The position numbers were made by a program, and so were the translations under genes. Positions 17,543-26,746 of a stretch of 32,982 bases of DNA are shown here, one piece after another. This stretch comes from Sneathiellales bacterium (GTDB taxonomy: Bacteria; Pseudomonadota; Alphaproteobacteria; Minwuiales; Minwuiaceae), in NCBI GenBank assembly GCA_026992315.1, contig JALXAG010000274.1:1-32982 (forward strand), written 5' to 3'. The notes under the pieces were generated by a model. It saw only the letters and a program-made list of their open reading frames with translations, was not told where the DNA came from and did not search any database. How positions within the stretch are numbered: the stretch's first letter is position 1; the number at the start of each line of letters is the position of its first letter.

Positions 17543-17567
17543 ATACAGTCGGTCCGGCCATATGCAA
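17540..17567 (-). promoter_or_regulatory. Promoter of the peroxiredoxin gene
   Basis: On the minus strand TTGCAT (complement of 17562-17567) is followed after 16 bases by TATATT (complement of 17540-17545), a good sigma-70 pair 41 bases upstream of the start codon. The -10 element touches the proximal Irr-like box, and the -35 lies just downstream of the distal one. Confidence 0.6.
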
Positions 17568-17573
17568 GCATTT

Positions 17574-17590
17574 TTTTGAACAATTCTAAA
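17574..17590. promoter_or_regulatory. Irr/Fur-family box, distal copy
   Basis: TTTTGAACAATTCTAAA matches the proximal box over its central 12 bases (GAACAATTCTAA), with centres 48 bases apart. It lies just upstream of the peroxiredoxin -35 element. Two bound dimers could bracket the promoter. The left arm has one mismatch (TTTTGAA for TTTAGAA). Confidence 0.5.
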
Positions 17591-17683
17591 GTAGGTGAAA
17601 TCCCACAGAACCGCCGCATCCTCCGGGCAGGAGCGACAAGCAATGAGTAAGGATAAAGGCTTGAAATGGCAGACGGGAAAGGA

Positions 17684-17758
<75 letters not shown>

Positions 17759-17768
17759 GCGGGCGCTT

Positions 17769-17797
17769 GAATAACGCGTCTGCCCCCACCCGGTCAA
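17769..17797 (-). promoter_or_regulatory. Promoter of tRNA-Thr
   Basis: On the minus strand TTGACC (complement of 17792-17797), preceded by C as in the alphaproteobacterial CTTGAC, is followed after exactly 17 bases by TTATTC (complement of 17769-17774). The -10 ends 10 bases before the mature tRNA. It lies just after the aldehyde dehydrogenase stop. Confidence 0.6.
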
Positions 17798-17805
17798 GCA
17801 CTCTT

Positions 17806-19269
17806 TCACGGCGCGGTATAGGCTGTTTTCAATTTAGTATAAAACTCAATGGCCGGGCGTCCTTGTTCCCTGCTGCCAAAGCTCGATTCCTTGCTGCCGC
17901 CAAACGGCACATGGTAATCGACCCCTGCCGTTGGAAGGTTGACCATCACCATCCCTGCTTGAACCCTGTTCTTGAAATCTGCGGCACGAGCCAGGGAAGC
18001 CGTGCAAATGCCCGCACACAGGCCATAAAGCGAGTCATTGGCCGTCTGAAGCGCCGTTTCGTAATCCGCCACCCTGATCACGGAAGCCAAAGGGCCGAAG
18101 ACTTCCTCTCGGTTGATACGGCTGTCGTTATCGGTGTCGGTCAACAATACCGGCGTCACATAGTAACCCTTATAAGATATGGCGGGCTCTGGCCCTCCAA
18201 AGGCCAGCTTGGCACCCTCCTCCCGGGCGCGCCCGAGATAACCGTTGAACTTGTCCATCTGCATCTGGCTGGATAACGGTCCGATCTGGGTACCTGCCTC
18301 CAGCGCATGGCCGATGCGAATCTTTCCCATTGCCTCGGTCGTTGCGGATACGAATTTGCCGTAAATACCTTCGGTAACAATCAACCGGCTGGATGCTGTA
18401 CACCTTTGCCCCGCAGAGAAGAAAGCACCGTCGATGGCACAGGACACGGCCCGATCGATATCGGCATCGTCCAGAACAACGAGAGGGTTTTTCCCTCCCA
18501 TTTCAAGTTGCACTTTCTTCATTTCCCGGCCGCAAACCGCAGCTATTTTTCTGCCGATTTTCTGCGAACCCGTAAAGGAAACGGCATTGACCCCCGAATG
18601 TGCCACAAGCGCGGCCCCGACATCGTCGCCACGGCCATGCAGAAGGTTGAACACACCCTCGGGCAATCCCGAGCGGGCGATGATCTCGGCCAATGCATTC
18701 GCACTGGCCGGCGCGATTTCAGAGGGTTTCAGGATAACGGCATTACCGTATGCCAACGCCGGCGCCGTTTTCCACGCCGGTATGGCAATCGGGAAATTCC
18801 ACGGGGTAATCAACGCAATCACGCCTTCGGGTTCACGGCGGATATCGACCTCAACCCCCGGACGCAATGAATCCAGCCTCCCCCCTTCGCTTCTCAATGC
18901 CTCGCCGGCATAAAACTTGAAAATGTTTCCCGCACGCGTGACCTCGCCAATCCCTTCGGGCAGGGTTTTCCCCTCTTCCCTTGAGAGCAGCTTCCCCAAC
19001 TCTTCACGACGGGACAAAATTTCCGTGCCAATGCCGTCAAGAACATCGAAACGCTGCTGTGGCGTACTGGTTGCCCAAACCTCGGCACCGTGGCTTGCGG
19101 CGGCGACAGCTTCATCGACCATAGCCCTATCGGCAAGCGCAACGGGCCCGATAATATCCGAAAGATCCGAAGGATTCACATTCAGAATTTCCGATGAGCC
19201 ACCCTGCCATTCACCGCCAATAAAATTGCGACAGCAGAAATTACTGTTTTTATCTCGCGTTTTATTCAC
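17806..19269 (-). CDS. Aldehyde dehydrogenase, probably 2-oxoglutarate semialdehyde (2,5-dioxovalerate) dehydrogenase
   Basis: 487 residues of the NAD(P)-dependent aldehyde dehydrogenase superfamily. Active-site residues are visible: N158 in TPWNFP, general base E256 in LEMGGKNP, nucleophile C290 in SAGQRCTASSR, and EVFGPLASV near the C-terminus. The start is GTG 19269 with GGAGA six bases upstream. It begins 25 bases after a HypD-type deaminase gene and shares its operon, so the expected reaction is oxidation of 2-oxoglutarate semialdehyde to 2-oxoglutarate, the last step of hydroxyproline (and some sugar-acid) breakdown. Sequence alone cannot exclude another aldehyde. N-terminal C12-C13 are outside the conserved core. 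Confidence 0.87.
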   Translation of the reverse strand: MNKTRDKNSNFCCRNFIGGEWQGGSSEILNVNPSDLSDIIGPVALADRAMVDEAVAAASHGAEVWATSTPQQRFDVLDGIGTEILSRREELGKLLSREEGKTLPEGIGEVTRAGNIFKFYAGEALRSEGGRLDSLRPGVEVDIRREPEGVIALITPWNFPIAIPAWKTAPALAYGNAVILKPSEIAPASANALAEIIARSGLPEGVFNLLHGRGDDVGAALVAHSGVNAVSFTGSQKIGRKIAAVCGREMKKVQLEMGGKNPLVVLDDADIDRAVSCAIDGAFFSAGQRCTASSRLIVTEGIYGKFVSATTEAMGKIRIGHALEAGTQIGPLSSQMQMDKFNGYLGRAREEGAKLAFGGPEPAISYKGYYVTPVLLTDTDNDSRINREEVFGPLASVIRVADYETALQTANDSLYGLCAGICTASLARAADFKNRVQAGMVMVNLPTAGVDYHVPFGGSKESSFGSREQGRPAIEFYTKLKTAYTAP

Positions 19270-19294
19270 AGTATTTCTCCACTTTTCGGGCTGC

Positions 19295-20191
19295 TTACTC
19301 GATTTCGGGTAGCGTCGGACGCGTGGCCATGGCCCTGCGGATAATCTCTTCCACCTTCTTGCGCCGCTCGCCGTTCAGGGGCAGGCGCGGGGGCCGCACC
19401 CGATCATTGGAGCCAATGGCCAGGGTTTCGGCCAGCTTGATGTTCTGAACCAGATAGGTCGATACATCCAGGTCGAGCAGCGGGCGGAACCAGCGGTACA
19501 TCGCGCGGGCCTCGTCATGGCGGCCGGCCTGCATCAGGCGGTAAATGGCCACCGTTTCCTCCGGAAAGGCGACGACAAGACCCGCCACCCAGCCATCGGC
19601 GCCGGCGGCCAGGGCTTCGAAGGCGAGATTATCCACCCCGGTAAACACCCGGTAACGGGACCCGAGCGCATTGAAGATCTCGGTCGTGCGGCGAATATCG
19701 TCCGAGGATTCCTTGATGGCGACGAAACGGGAATCGTCGGCCAATGCCGCCATGATCGCCGGGGTGACATCGACACGATAGGCAACGCGATTGGAATAGA
19801 TCATCACCGGCAGGTCGCCGGCCTCGGCCACGGCGCGCAGGGCGTGCACGGTTTCGCGTTCATCCGTATGATAGATCGGGCTCGGCACCACCATCAGCCC
19901 GTCCGCCCCTGCCCGCGCCGCCGCTTCGGCCAGGGCGCAGGCTTCACGGGTCCCGGCTTCGTTCACGGTCAACAATACCGGCTTGCCCGCCGCCGCATCC
20001 CGTGCCGTGGCCAGCACCGCCAGCTTTTCCTCCGCCGACAGCATCGATCCTTCGCCCAGCGATCCGCAGACGATCAGCCCGTCACAGCCGGCCTTCACCA
20101 TCAGGGAAAAACAGCGGCGCATTTCCCGATGATCCAACGCCCCCGCCTCGTCGAATTTGCTGGTTACGGCAGGGAAGACCCCTTTCCACAT
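19295..20191 (-). CDS. DapA-family lyase, probably 1-pyrroline-4-hydroxy-2-carboxylate deaminase (HypD-like)
   Basis: 298 residues, a TIM-barrel Schiff-base enzyme. K160 in VAIKESSDDI is the Schiff-base lysine and Y132 in MIYSNR the catalytic tyrosine. The phrases CDGLIVCGSLGEGSML, MVVPSPIYHTDERETV and WFRPLLDLDVSTYLVQNIKLAE recall the hydroxyproline-pathway deaminase of Sinorhizobium rather than DapA proper, which has a different pyruvate-binding loop. The product, 2-oxoglutarate semialdehyde, would be the substrate of the next gene. The start at 20191 has AAGGAAAAG upstream. It is divergent from a GntR/FCD repressor, as in known hyp clusters. 2-Keto-3-deoxy sugar-acid dehydratases are the main alternative. 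Confidence 0.82.
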   Translation of the reverse strand: MWKGVFPAVTSKFDEAGALDHREMRRCFSLMVKAGCDGLIVCGSLGEGSMLSAEEKLAVLATARDAAAGKPVLLTVNEAGTREACALAEAAARAGADGLMVVPSPIYHTDERETVHALRAVAEAGDLPVMIYSNRVAYRVDVTPAIMAALADDSRFVAIKESSDDIRRTTEIFNALGSRYRVFTGVDNLAFEALAAGADGWVAGLVVAFPEETVAIYRLMQAGRHDEARAMYRWFRPLLDLDVSTYLVQNIKLAETLAIGSNDRVRPPRLPLNGERRKKVEEIIRRAMATRPTLPEIE

Positions 20192-20323
20192 GCTCTTTTC
20201 CTTTCCTGTTTTCCGGAACGTTCCGCCCCGCATCTTCAACACGGGCACGAAACACGGATCCCACTGACTGGGCACAGCCCCACTGATTGGCCACCGGCCG
20301 GGCCGGCCGCCCCTTTGTTTTTC

Positions 20324-20351
20324 ATTATGCTTTATTGGATCCAATATACAA
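20324..20351 (-). promoter_or_regulatory. Promoter of the deaminase/dehydrogenase operon with internal GntR operator
   Basis: On the minus strand TTGTAT (complement of 20346-20351), a 16-base spacer and CATAAT (complement of 20324-20329) make a good promoter. The spacer is filled by the perfect 14-base palindrome TATTGGATCCAATA (20333-20346), of the kind bound by GntR/FCD repressors. A bound repressor would directly exclude RNA polymerase. The rest of 20192-20441 is non-coding. Confidence 0.62.
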
Positions 20352-20441
20352 TATATTTTATTCCAGCAATATCCCCCGCTTGCCCCGGAACGGGGCTTGG
20401 CATTATCTTTGCGGCCATTCCGGCATGAAGAAGGCGATCCA

Positions 20442-21149
20442 GTGAACCAGTCCCGAAACGGCACAGCACCTCTGAAGGCGACCGACCTCAGCCGCACGGC
20501 ATCGACATCCGATATCATTTTCGATGCCCTGCGCGACGCCATCATCCGCGGGGAAATCGGCGAAGGAGAAACCATCCGCCAGGAAAGCATCGCCCGGATG
20601 TTCAATGTCAGCCGCATCCCGGTACGCGAGGCGCTGAAGCGCCTCGAAGCCCAGGGGCTGGTGACCTCCGTCCGCTTCAAGGGGGTGGTGGTCAGCGCGC
20701 TTTCGCCTGCGGAAATCCGGGAAATATTCGCATTCCGCGCCTTGCTTGAATCCGATGTCATCGCCGGGGCGGTGCCGGCGATGCGCCCGCAATCGCTTCA
20801 GGAGGCCCGCCAATACATGGAAGCCTTCGACCGGGAAGAGGATCCGGCCAAATGGGGCGAACTGAACTGGCATTTTCACATGGCCCTGTACCGGGACGCC
20901 GGGCGCCCCTATTTTCTGGAAGTCATCCGCACCGCAAACGACCGGGTGGAGCGTTATGTCCGCGCCCAGCTGGAACTGACCGGCAGCAGAGGCCGCGCCC
21001 GCACGGAACACGAAGCCATTTTCAATGCCTGCGCCAAAGGCGACGGCGAACAGGCCGCGGCCCTCACCAGGGCCCATATTCTCGATGCCGGGGAAAGCCT
21101 GATCGAATTTCTGACCAATGACGACAACGCCCGTAAGCGGGATGAATAG
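20442..21149 (+). CDS. GntR-family (FCD subfamily) transcriptional regulator, HypR-like
   Basis: 235 residues: an N-terminal GntR winged helix (about 20-90, IIFDALRDAIIRGEIGEGE and then IARMFNVSRIPVREALKRLE), then an FCD ligand domain (95-225) with the metal-binding histidines in LNWHFHMALY, RTEHEAIFNA and LTRAHILDAG. The start is GTG 20442, seven bases after GAAGAAGG; the TTG at 20397 lies further up and lacks such a site. It is divergent from the hydroxyproline-type operon, and a palindromic operator lies between, so it likely represses that operon and perhaps itself. The inducer is probably a pathway intermediate, which is inferred from position. Confidence 0.9.
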   Translation: MNQSRNGTAPLKATDLSRTASTSDIIFDALRDAIIRGEIGEGETIRQESIARMFNVSRIPVREALKRLEAQGLVTSVRFKGVVVSALSPAEIREIFAFRALLESDVIAGAVPAMRPQSLQEARQYMEAFDREEDPAKWGELNWHFHMALYRDAGRPYFLEVIRTANDRVERYVRAQLELTGSRGRARTEHEAIFNACAKGDGEQAAALTRAHILDAGESLIEFLTNDDNARKRDE

Positions 21150-21156
21150 AAAGCCC

Positions 21157-21336
21157 ATGGACAGCAGAAAAAACTCTCCGGCCACGCCGCCGCCGGGCAA
21201 AAACGCCAAGACCCCCAAGGGCGGGCGCGAGGAACGCCTGGCCGCGGCCCTGCGGGAAAACCTGCGCCGGCGCAAGGCACAGCAACGCGGTCGCAGCGCA
21301 CCGCTGAAGGCGATCAAGAACGACGATCCGATCTGA
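21157..21336 (+). CDS. Small basic conserved protein (59 aa), function unknown
   Basis: A short Lys/Arg/Pro-rich protein ending with an amphipathic helix, REERLAAALRENLRRRKAQQ, which I recognise as the kind of small conserved protein encoded near murA in many alphaproteobacteria. No function is known to me. The start is uncertain: ATGs at 21118, 21142 and 21157 are in frame. I chose 21157, which has an AGAAAG three bases upstream and avoids deep overlap with the GntR gene. It is only 17 bases before the next gene and may be cotranscribed with it. Confidence 0.6.
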   Translation: MDSRKNSPATPPPGKNAKTPKGGREERLAAALRENLRRRKAQQRGRSAPLKAIKNDDPI

Positions 21337-21352
21337 CGGTCCCGGTACGCCC

Positions 21353-22327
21353 GTGATCGCCCCCATTGAAACCGTCTCGTTTCAGCATGCCCACCCGCCG
21401 CTGCCGCCGGAAAAGGTTGCCATGGCCGCAACACGGGCCTTCGTCCTGCCCTTTCGCCACGCCCGGCTGCACAAGCGCGCCTTTCACGATACCTATGTCC
21501 TGACCGATGCGCAGGGGGCGGCATTCTTTCTGCGCCTGTATCGCCCCGGCTATTGGCCCGACAATGAAATCGCCGCGGAAATGCATATTCTGCGCAGCCT
21601 GAAGGCGGCGGGATATCCCGTTGCCGCCCCTGCCGCCCTGCCCGGCGACGTGCAAAGGCGTATTTCCTTGGCGGAAAGGGCATATCAGGCGGCGCTCTTT
21701 CCCGGCCTTGCCGGAACAGCCGCGCCGATGACGGAGCCGGATACGGCGAAATCCCTTGCCGCCGCCCTGGCCCGGCTGCACCGGCAGATGGATGGCCTGC
21801 CGACCCGCCGCCGCTACCGCCTGGATGGCGACAGCCTGGCCGCCTTCATCCTGCCGACCCTGCAGGCGATCCTGCCCCCCGCCGGGGTGGCCCGGCTGCA
21901 CGCATGTCTGTCCGCTTGTCTGGAAGCCCTGGCCGCCATTCCGGCGGAAAAGCCGTTTTTCGGCCTGTGCCATGGCGATCCCCATGGCGGCAACTGGCTG
22001 CTGTGGCGGGATGAGGTCCGCTTCCTCGATTTCGATCATTGCGGCCATATGTGGCGCATTCACGATCTCGCCGTCGCCCTGTGGGATGCCGCCAGCTTTT
22101 GCGGCCGCTGCAATGTCGCGGCGCTGAGCGCGGCCCTGATCGACGGCTACGAAACCGCCCGCCCCCTGCTGGCAGCGGAAAAGGCCGCCCTGATCCCGGC
22201 CTGCGCCCTGCGTCACCTGTGGTGGGCGGCGCTGCATATCCGCATGGGCCGTAATGAGGAAGCCTTCGCCGCCGCGGCGGTGGAACGGGCGGAACAATGG
22301 CTGAAGGCAGCGAAGGCCCTGCCATAA
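21353..22327 (+). CDS. APH-type phosphotransferase (SrkA/YihE-like kinase fold)
   Basis: 324 residues with an aminoglycoside phosphotransferase/choline-kinase fold. N-lobe: [20 protein letters not shown], with the strand that would supply the ATP-binding residue. C-lobe: catalytic loop [11 protein letters not shown] (about 204-214) and metal-binding [12 protein letters not shown]. The wording is closer to SrkA/YihE-like stress kinases and homoserine-kinase II relatives than to antibiotic-resistance APHs. The substrate is unknown. The start is GTG 21353, with no clear ribosome site; ATG 21422 is an alternative that would trim the N-lobe. It ends 97 bases before murA, and a link to the envelope is only positional. 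Confidence 0.82.
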   Translation: MIAPIETVSFQHAHPPLPPEKVAMAATRAFVLPFRHARLHKRAFHDTYVLTDAQGAAFFLRLYRPGYWPDNEIAAEMHILRSLKAAGYPVAAPAALPGDVQRRISLAERAYQAALFPGLAGTAAPMTEPDTAKSLAAALARLHRQMDGLPTRRRYRLDGDSLAAFILPTLQAILPPAGVARLHACLSACLEALAAIPAEKPFFGLCHGDPHGGNWLLWRDEVRFLDFDHCGHMWRIHDLAVALWDAASFCGRCNVAALSAALIDGYETARPLLAAEKAALIPACALRHLWWAALHIRMGRNEEAFAAAAVERAEQWLKAAKALP

Positions 22328-22424
22328 TGCCGGCATAAAGAATGGCATAATCCGCTATTTCCTTGAACCGGCGCATCGGTTACAAAGCGCCGCAAAGACC
22401 GGCAGAGAACGAAAGCACCCGAAC

Positions 22425-23714
22425 ATGGACAGAATAAAGATCATCGGCGGCAGCCCGCTTCATGGCCGTATTCGCATCGGCGGCGCCAAGAACGCCGCCC
22501 TGCCCCTGATGACCGCGACCCTTCTGACCGATGAGACCCTGACGCTGTCCAACCTGCCCCATCTGCAGGACATCGCCACGCTGCTGCACCTGCTGCAGCA
22601 GCACGGAACCGAGGTTTCGCTGCAAAACAACGGCGATGACGGGCATGAGGGCCGCTCGGTCAGTCTGAGAACGCCCCGCATCGTCAGCACCACCGCCCCT
22701 TACGACCTGGTGCGCAAAATGCGCGCCAGCGTTCTGGTTCTGGGCCCCCTGCTGGCGCGCGAGGGGCATGCGCGCGTTTCCCTGCCCGGCGGCTGCGCCA
22801 TCGGCCCGCGCCCGGTCAACCTGCATATCGAAGGACTGGAGGCGCTCGGCGCCCGCATCGAGATCGACAATGGCTATATCGTGGCCGAGGCACCGAACGG
22901 CCTGAAAGGCGGCGAAGTCCATTTCCCGCAGGTTTCCGTCGGCGCCACCGAGAATATCCTGATGGCTGCCTGCCTGGCCGACGGCACAACGGTAATCCGC
23001 AACGCCGCGCGCGAACCGGAGATCAGCGATCTCGGCGCCTGCCTCATCGCCATGGGGGCCAGGATCGAAGGGTTGGGCAGCGAAACCATCACCGTCACCG
23101 GGGTGTCGCGTCTGCATGGCGCCGCCCACGCCATTCTTCCCGACCGCATCGAAACCGGCACCTATGCCATGGCCGCCGCCATCACCGGCGGCGATATCCT
23201 TCTCACCCATACGGATCCCGGCCTGCTGACCGCCACGCTGGATGCCATGCGCAGCGCCGGTTGCGAGATCGCCGAAAACGCACAGGAGCGAACGATCCGC
23301 GTCCGCCGCCAGAACGGCCCCCTTCAGGGCACCGATGTCATGACCCAGGTCTATCCCGGCTATCCCACCGATATGCAGGCCCAGTTCATGGCCCTGATGA
23401 GCATTGCCGAAGGGGCCTCGATGATCACGGAATCGATCTTCGAGAACCGTTTCATGCATGTGCCCGAACTGGCCCGCATGGGCGCCAACATCACCGTGCA
23501 CGGTGCTTCCGCCCTGGTGCGCGGCGTCGGCTCCCTGACCGGCGCCCCGGTCATGGCGACGGATCTGCGCGCCTCGGTCTCTCTCGTTCTCGCCGGCCTC
23601 GCCGCCGAGGGCGAGACGATCGTCAACCGCGTCTATCACCTCGATCGCGGTTACGAGCGGCTGGAGGAAAAGCTGGCCGCCTGCGGCGCCCGGATCAGCC
23701 GCCTGCCCGACTGA
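22425..23714 (+). CDS. murA: UDP-N-acetylglucosamine 1-carboxyvinyltransferase
   Basis: First committed step of peptidoglycan synthesis: transfer of enolpyruvate from PEP to UDP-GlcNAc, in the cytosol. 429 residues. K22-N23 in GGAKNAALP and catalytic C124 in [16 protein letters not shown] are present, so the enzyme should be fosfomycin-sensitive in principle. Later core motifs are [39 protein letters not shown] and the C-terminal [12 protein letters not shown]. All are intact. The upstream 97 bases contain no clear promoter. The DUF2948 and his genes follow in the same direction, with 56 bases to the next start. Confidence 0.98.
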   Translation: MDRIKIIGGSPLHGRIRIGGAKNAALPLMTATLLTDETLTLSNLPHLQDIATLLHLLQQHGTEVSLQNNGDDGHEGRSVSLRTPRIVSTTAPYDLVRKMRASVLVLGPLLAREGHARVSLPGGCAIGPRPVNLHIEGLEALGARIEIDNGYIVAEAPNGLKGGEVHFPQVSVGATENILMAACLADGTTVIRNAAREPEISDLGACLIAMGARIEGLGSETITVTGVSRLHGAAHAILPDRIETGTYAMAAAITGGDILLTHTDPGLLTATLDAMRSAGCEIAENAQERTIRVRRQNGPLQGTDVMTQVYPGYPTDMQAQFMALMSIAEGASMITESIFENRFMHVPELARMGANITVHGASALVRGVGSLTGAPVMATDLRASVSLVLAGLAAEGETIVNRVYHLDRGYERLEEKLAACGARISRLPD

Positions 23715-23770
23715 GCCGCCGCCCCGGAGAGAACCCGCCCACACAAGGAGCTTGCATTGACCGCGCCGCA

Positions 23771-24298
23771 ATGCAAAAAACGCAAACGGTTTTGCAGACA
23801 TGGGGAAGGCGTGTGCCGGGCGGACTGAAACTACGGGCCGAGGACGAGGAAGATCTGAAGATCATCTCTGCCAGCATGCAGGGGGCGATCACCTCCGCCA
23901 ACGAAATCGCCTATGTGGCACGCCGCCGCGAACTGGTGCTGCTTGCCAGCCGTTTCTGCTGGGAGGAAACGCTGCGCGGCTTCTTCCGCTTCTGGCGCAA
24001 TTTCCGCATTCGCACCGCGCTGAGGATCGAGGATGTGCTCGACATCCGCTTCAAGGGCTTCACCCCCGGCAATGGCGATCAGGTGCTGGAACTGCTCGCC
24101 ATTCTGCACCGGCCGGGCGAGGAACCGCCCGAAGCCCGGCTGGAGCTGGTTTTTGCCGGCGAAGGCGGCATTCGCCTTCATGTCGAATGCATCAACGTCT
24201 ATATGGAGGATATGGGGCGGGCATGGTGGACACCGCGCCGCCCCAGATACGACACCGAAACCGCTGCCGCCGAGAACACGGACAATGCCGCGCCATGA
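23771..24298 (+). CDS. DUF2948 family protein
   Basis: A 175-residue soluble protein found between murA and the hisG/hisD genes in many alphaproteobacteria; function unknown. The core is recognisable: [52 protein letters not shown] and a C-terminal [14 protein letters not shown]. The start is unclear. ATG 23771 is the first ATG in this frame, but the good ribosome site (ACAAGGAG, 23741-23748) is about 22 bases upstream. A rare ATT start at 23756 would suit its spacing better. The stop overlaps the hisG start (ATGA), so the two are translationally coupled. Confidence 0.85.
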   Translation: MQKTQTVLQTWGRRVPGGLKLRAEDEEDLKIISASMQGAITSANEIAYVARRRELVLLASRFCWEETLRGFFRFWRNFRIRTALRIEDVLDIRFKGFTPGNGDQVLELLAILHRPGEEPPEARLELVFAGEGGIRLHVECINVYMEDMGRAWWTPRRPRYDTETAAAENTDNAAP

Positions 24299-24966
24299 GC
24301 ACATCGCCTGACGAACTGGTCATCGCCCTGCCGAAGGGCCGTATTCTGAAAGAGGCCCTGCCCCTGATCCGCCGGGCCGGCATCGAGCCCGAAGCCGCCT
24401 TCATGGATCCGGAAGCCCGGCAATTGCGCTTTGCCACCAATCACGAACACATCTCGCTGATCCGCGTCCGCGCCTTCGATGTCGCCACCTTCGTCGCCTT
24501 CGGCGCCGCCCAGATCGGCATTGCCGGCAGCGATGTACTGATGGAATTCGACTATTCCGAACTCTATGCCCCGGTGGACCTGAAAATCGGCGCCTGCCAT
24601 ATCGCCGTGGCCGAACCCGTCGCCCTGTCCGAAAACGACGATCCCCGGCAATGGAGTCATGTGCGCGTCGCCACCAAATATCCCAATATCACCCGCCGCC
24701 ACTTTGCCGCCCGCGGCGTGCAGGCCGAATGCATCAAGCTGAACGGCGCCATCGAACTGGCGCCGGTTCTGGGCCTGTGCCGGCGTATCGTCGACTTGGT
24801 ATCGACCGGTGCCACCATGCGCGCCAACGGCCTGCGCGAAATCGAACGCATTGCCGATGTCAGCTCCCGCCTCGCGGTCAACCGCGCGGCGCTGAAAACC
24901 CGCCCCGAGGAGATCGGCGGCTGGATAGACCGTTTCAGGGAGATTGCCGATGCCCCGTCTTCTTGA
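24295..24966 (+). CDS. hisG: ATP phosphoribosyltransferase, short form
   Basis: First step of histidine synthesis: ATP + PRPP to phosphoribosyl-ATP. At 223 residues it is the short form, which lacks the C-terminal regulatory domain and normally needs HisZ for activity and feedback control. hisZ is not in this window. Motifs: [16 protein letters not shown] at the N-terminus, [23 protein letters not shown], and the PRPP loop in [15 protein letters not shown]. The start ATG overlaps the DUF2948 stop, and the end overlaps the hisD start by 17 bases. Confidence 0.96.
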   Translation: MSTSPDELVIALPKGRILKEALPLIRRAGIEPEAAFMDPEARQLRFATNHEHISLIRVRAFDVATFVAFGAAQIGIAGSDVLMEFDYSELYAPVDLKIGACHIAVAEPVALSENDDPRQWSHVRVATKYPNITRRHFAARGVQAECIKLNGAIELAPVLGLCRRIVDLVSTGATMRANGLREIERIADVSSRLAVNRAALKTRPEEIGGWIDRFREIADAPSS

Positions 24967-26251
24967 TAGCGCCGATCCCGGCTTCGAGGCGGCCTTTGCC
25001 GCCATGCTCGCCGACAAGCGCGAACAGGCGCTGGATGTTTCCGCCGCCGTCGCCGCCATCATCCGCGATGTGCGCGAACGCGGCGACGAGGCCGTTATCG
25101 GCTACACCGCCCGCTTCGACCGTCTGCAGCTCGAACCGGGCAGCATGGCCGTCACGAAGGCCGAGATCGACGAGGCCGTCAAGACCGTCGCCCCGGCGAC
25201 GATGGATGCGCTGCATCTGGCGGCTGAACGCATAGAAGCCTTTCACAAGCGCATGACGCCGGAGGATTTCAGCTATACGGACGATGCCGGGGTCCGTCTC
25301 GGCGCCCGCTGGAAGCCCGTGCAGGCGGCGGGGCTGTATGTGCCCGGCGGCAAGGCGGCCTATCCCTCATCGGTTCTGATGAACGCCATTCCCGCCCGCG
25401 TAGCCGGGGTCGGGCGTATCGTCATGGTGGTGCCCTGCCCCGACGGCGTGCTCAACCCGCTGGTTCTGGCCGCCGCGCGCCTGGCCGGCGTGGATGAAAT
25501 CTACCGCATCGGCGGCGCCCAGGCCGTGGCGGCGCTGGCATACGGCACCGCCACCATCGCCCCCGTCGACAAGATCACCGGCCCGGGAAACGCCTATGTC
25601 GCCGAGGCCAAGCGCCAGGTATTCGGCCAGGTCGGCATCGACATGATCGCGGGACCGTCGGAAATTCTGCTCGTCGCCGACGGCGACAACGATCCCGACT
25701 GGATGGCCGCCGACCTGCTTTCCCAGGCCGAACACGACGAGGCGGCGCAATCGATCCTGATCACCGACGATGCCGCTTTTGCCGAACGCGTGTCCCGGGC
25801 GGTCGATGCCCGCCTGAAGACCCTTATCCGCAGTGAAATCGCCGCCGCGAGCTGGCGCGATCACGGGGTGATCGTCACCGTCGCCGATCTTGGCGAGGCC
25901 GTTCCCCTGATCGACCGCATCGCGCCCGAACATCTGGAACTGGCCGTCGCCGACCCGGCGCCATTGGCCGAAAGGGTGCATAATGCCGGCGCGATCTTTC
26001 TCGGCCGGCACACGCCGGAAGCCATCGGCGATTACGTCGCCGGCCCCAACCATGTTCTGCCGACGGGACGCAGCGCGCGTTTTTCATCGGGCCTGTCGGT
26101 TCTTGACTTTTTGAAAAGAACCACGCTGGTAGAATGCAGCGCCGGGGCCCTGGTGAAGATCGGCCCGGCGGCAGTGGAACTGGCGGAACGCGAAGGGCTG
26201 GAAGCACACGCGCTTTCCGTCGCCATACGCAGCAACAGGCGGATGGAATAA
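24950..26251 (+). CDS. hisD: Histidinol dehydrogenase
   Basis: Final two oxidations of histidine synthesis, L-histidinol to histidine with NAD+ and Zn2+. 433 residues. Signatures: [62 protein letters not shown] (Zn ligands Gln/His), and [11 protein letters not shown] with the catalytic Glu-His. The C-terminal [20 protein letters not shown] is canonical. I chose ATG 24950, seven bases after AGGGAG, over TTG 24944. It overlaps hisG by 17 bases and is followed by the UPF0262 gene after 7 bases. Confidence 0.97.
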   Translation: MPRLLDSADPGFEAAFAAMLADKREQALDVSAAVAAIIRDVRERGDEAVIGYTARFDRLQLEPGSMAVTKAEIDEAVKTVAPATMDALHLAAERIEAFHKRMTPEDFSYTDDAGVRLGARWKPVQAAGLYVPGGKAAYPSSVLMNAIPARVAGVGRIVMVVPCPDGVLNPLVLAAARLAGVDEIYRIGGAQAVAALAYGTATIAPVDKITGPGNAYVAEAKRQVFGQVGIDMIAGPSEILLVADGDNDPDWMAADLLSQAEHDEAAQSILITDDAAFAERVSRAVDARLKTLIRSEIAAASWRDHGVIVTVADLGEAVPLIDRIAPEHLELAVADPAPLAERVHNAGAIFLGRHTPEAIGDYVAGPNHVLPTGRSARFSSGLSVLDFLKRTTLVECSAGALVKIGPAAVELAEREGLEAHALSVAIRSNRRME

Positions 26252-26258
26252 GGATATC

Positions 26259-26738
26259 ATGGACGCGGAAAACAGAAACCGCATCGGCGAAATCACCCTT
26301 GACGAACGGCTGGTCAAATGGCGTTCGCCGGATATCGAACATGAACGCCGCGTCGCCATTTTCGATCTGCTGGAGGAAAACAGCTTTGCCCCCAGAAAGG
26401 TCGAAGGCGGGCCGTGGAAACTGCATCTGTCCCTGTCCGACAACCGGCTGGTCTTCGATATCTCCTCTCAGCAGGGGGACGGACAGTACCGGCTGAGCCT
26501 GCCGACATCGCCGCTGAAACGCATCATCCGCGATTATTTTCAGATCTGCGAAAGCTATTTCGAAGCGATCAAGAATGCCAGCCCCTCCAAGATCGAAGCC
26601 ATCGACATGGGCCGCCGCGGCATCCATAACGAGGGGTCGGAGACCCTGCGCGATCTGATCAGCGAAGAGGTCGAAGTCGATTTCGATACCGCCCGGCGCC
26701 TGTTCACGCTGGTCTGCGTCCTCCATCTTCGCGGATAG
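26259..26738 (+). CDS. UPF0262 family protein
   Basis: A 159-residue soluble protein of the UPF0262 family, largely confined to alphaproteobacteria and typically placed directly after hisD. No biochemical role is known. Family features seen: [20 protein letters not shown], a central [20 protein letters not shown], and the C-terminal [16 protein letters not shown]. An AAGGA site stands three bases before the ATG. It is probably cotranscribed with hisD and the next gene (8-base gap). Confidence 0.93.
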   Translation: MDAENRNRIGEITLDERLVKWRSPDIEHERRVAIFDLLEENSFAPRKVEGGPWKLHLSLSDNRLVFDISSQQGDGQYRLSLPTSPLKRIIRDYFQICESYFEAIKNASPSKIEAIDMGRRGIHNEGSETLRDLISEEVEVDFDTARRLFTLVCVLHLRG

Positions 26739-26746
26739 GCAGGGCG

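Noticed and set aside
20403-21683. Open frame antisense to the GntR regulator
   Set aside because: Low-complexity translation overlapping three plausible genes on the plus strand.
22380-23801. Long open frame antisense to murA
   Set aside because: Gly/Ala/His/Gln-rich translation without domains, fully covered by the intact murA gene.
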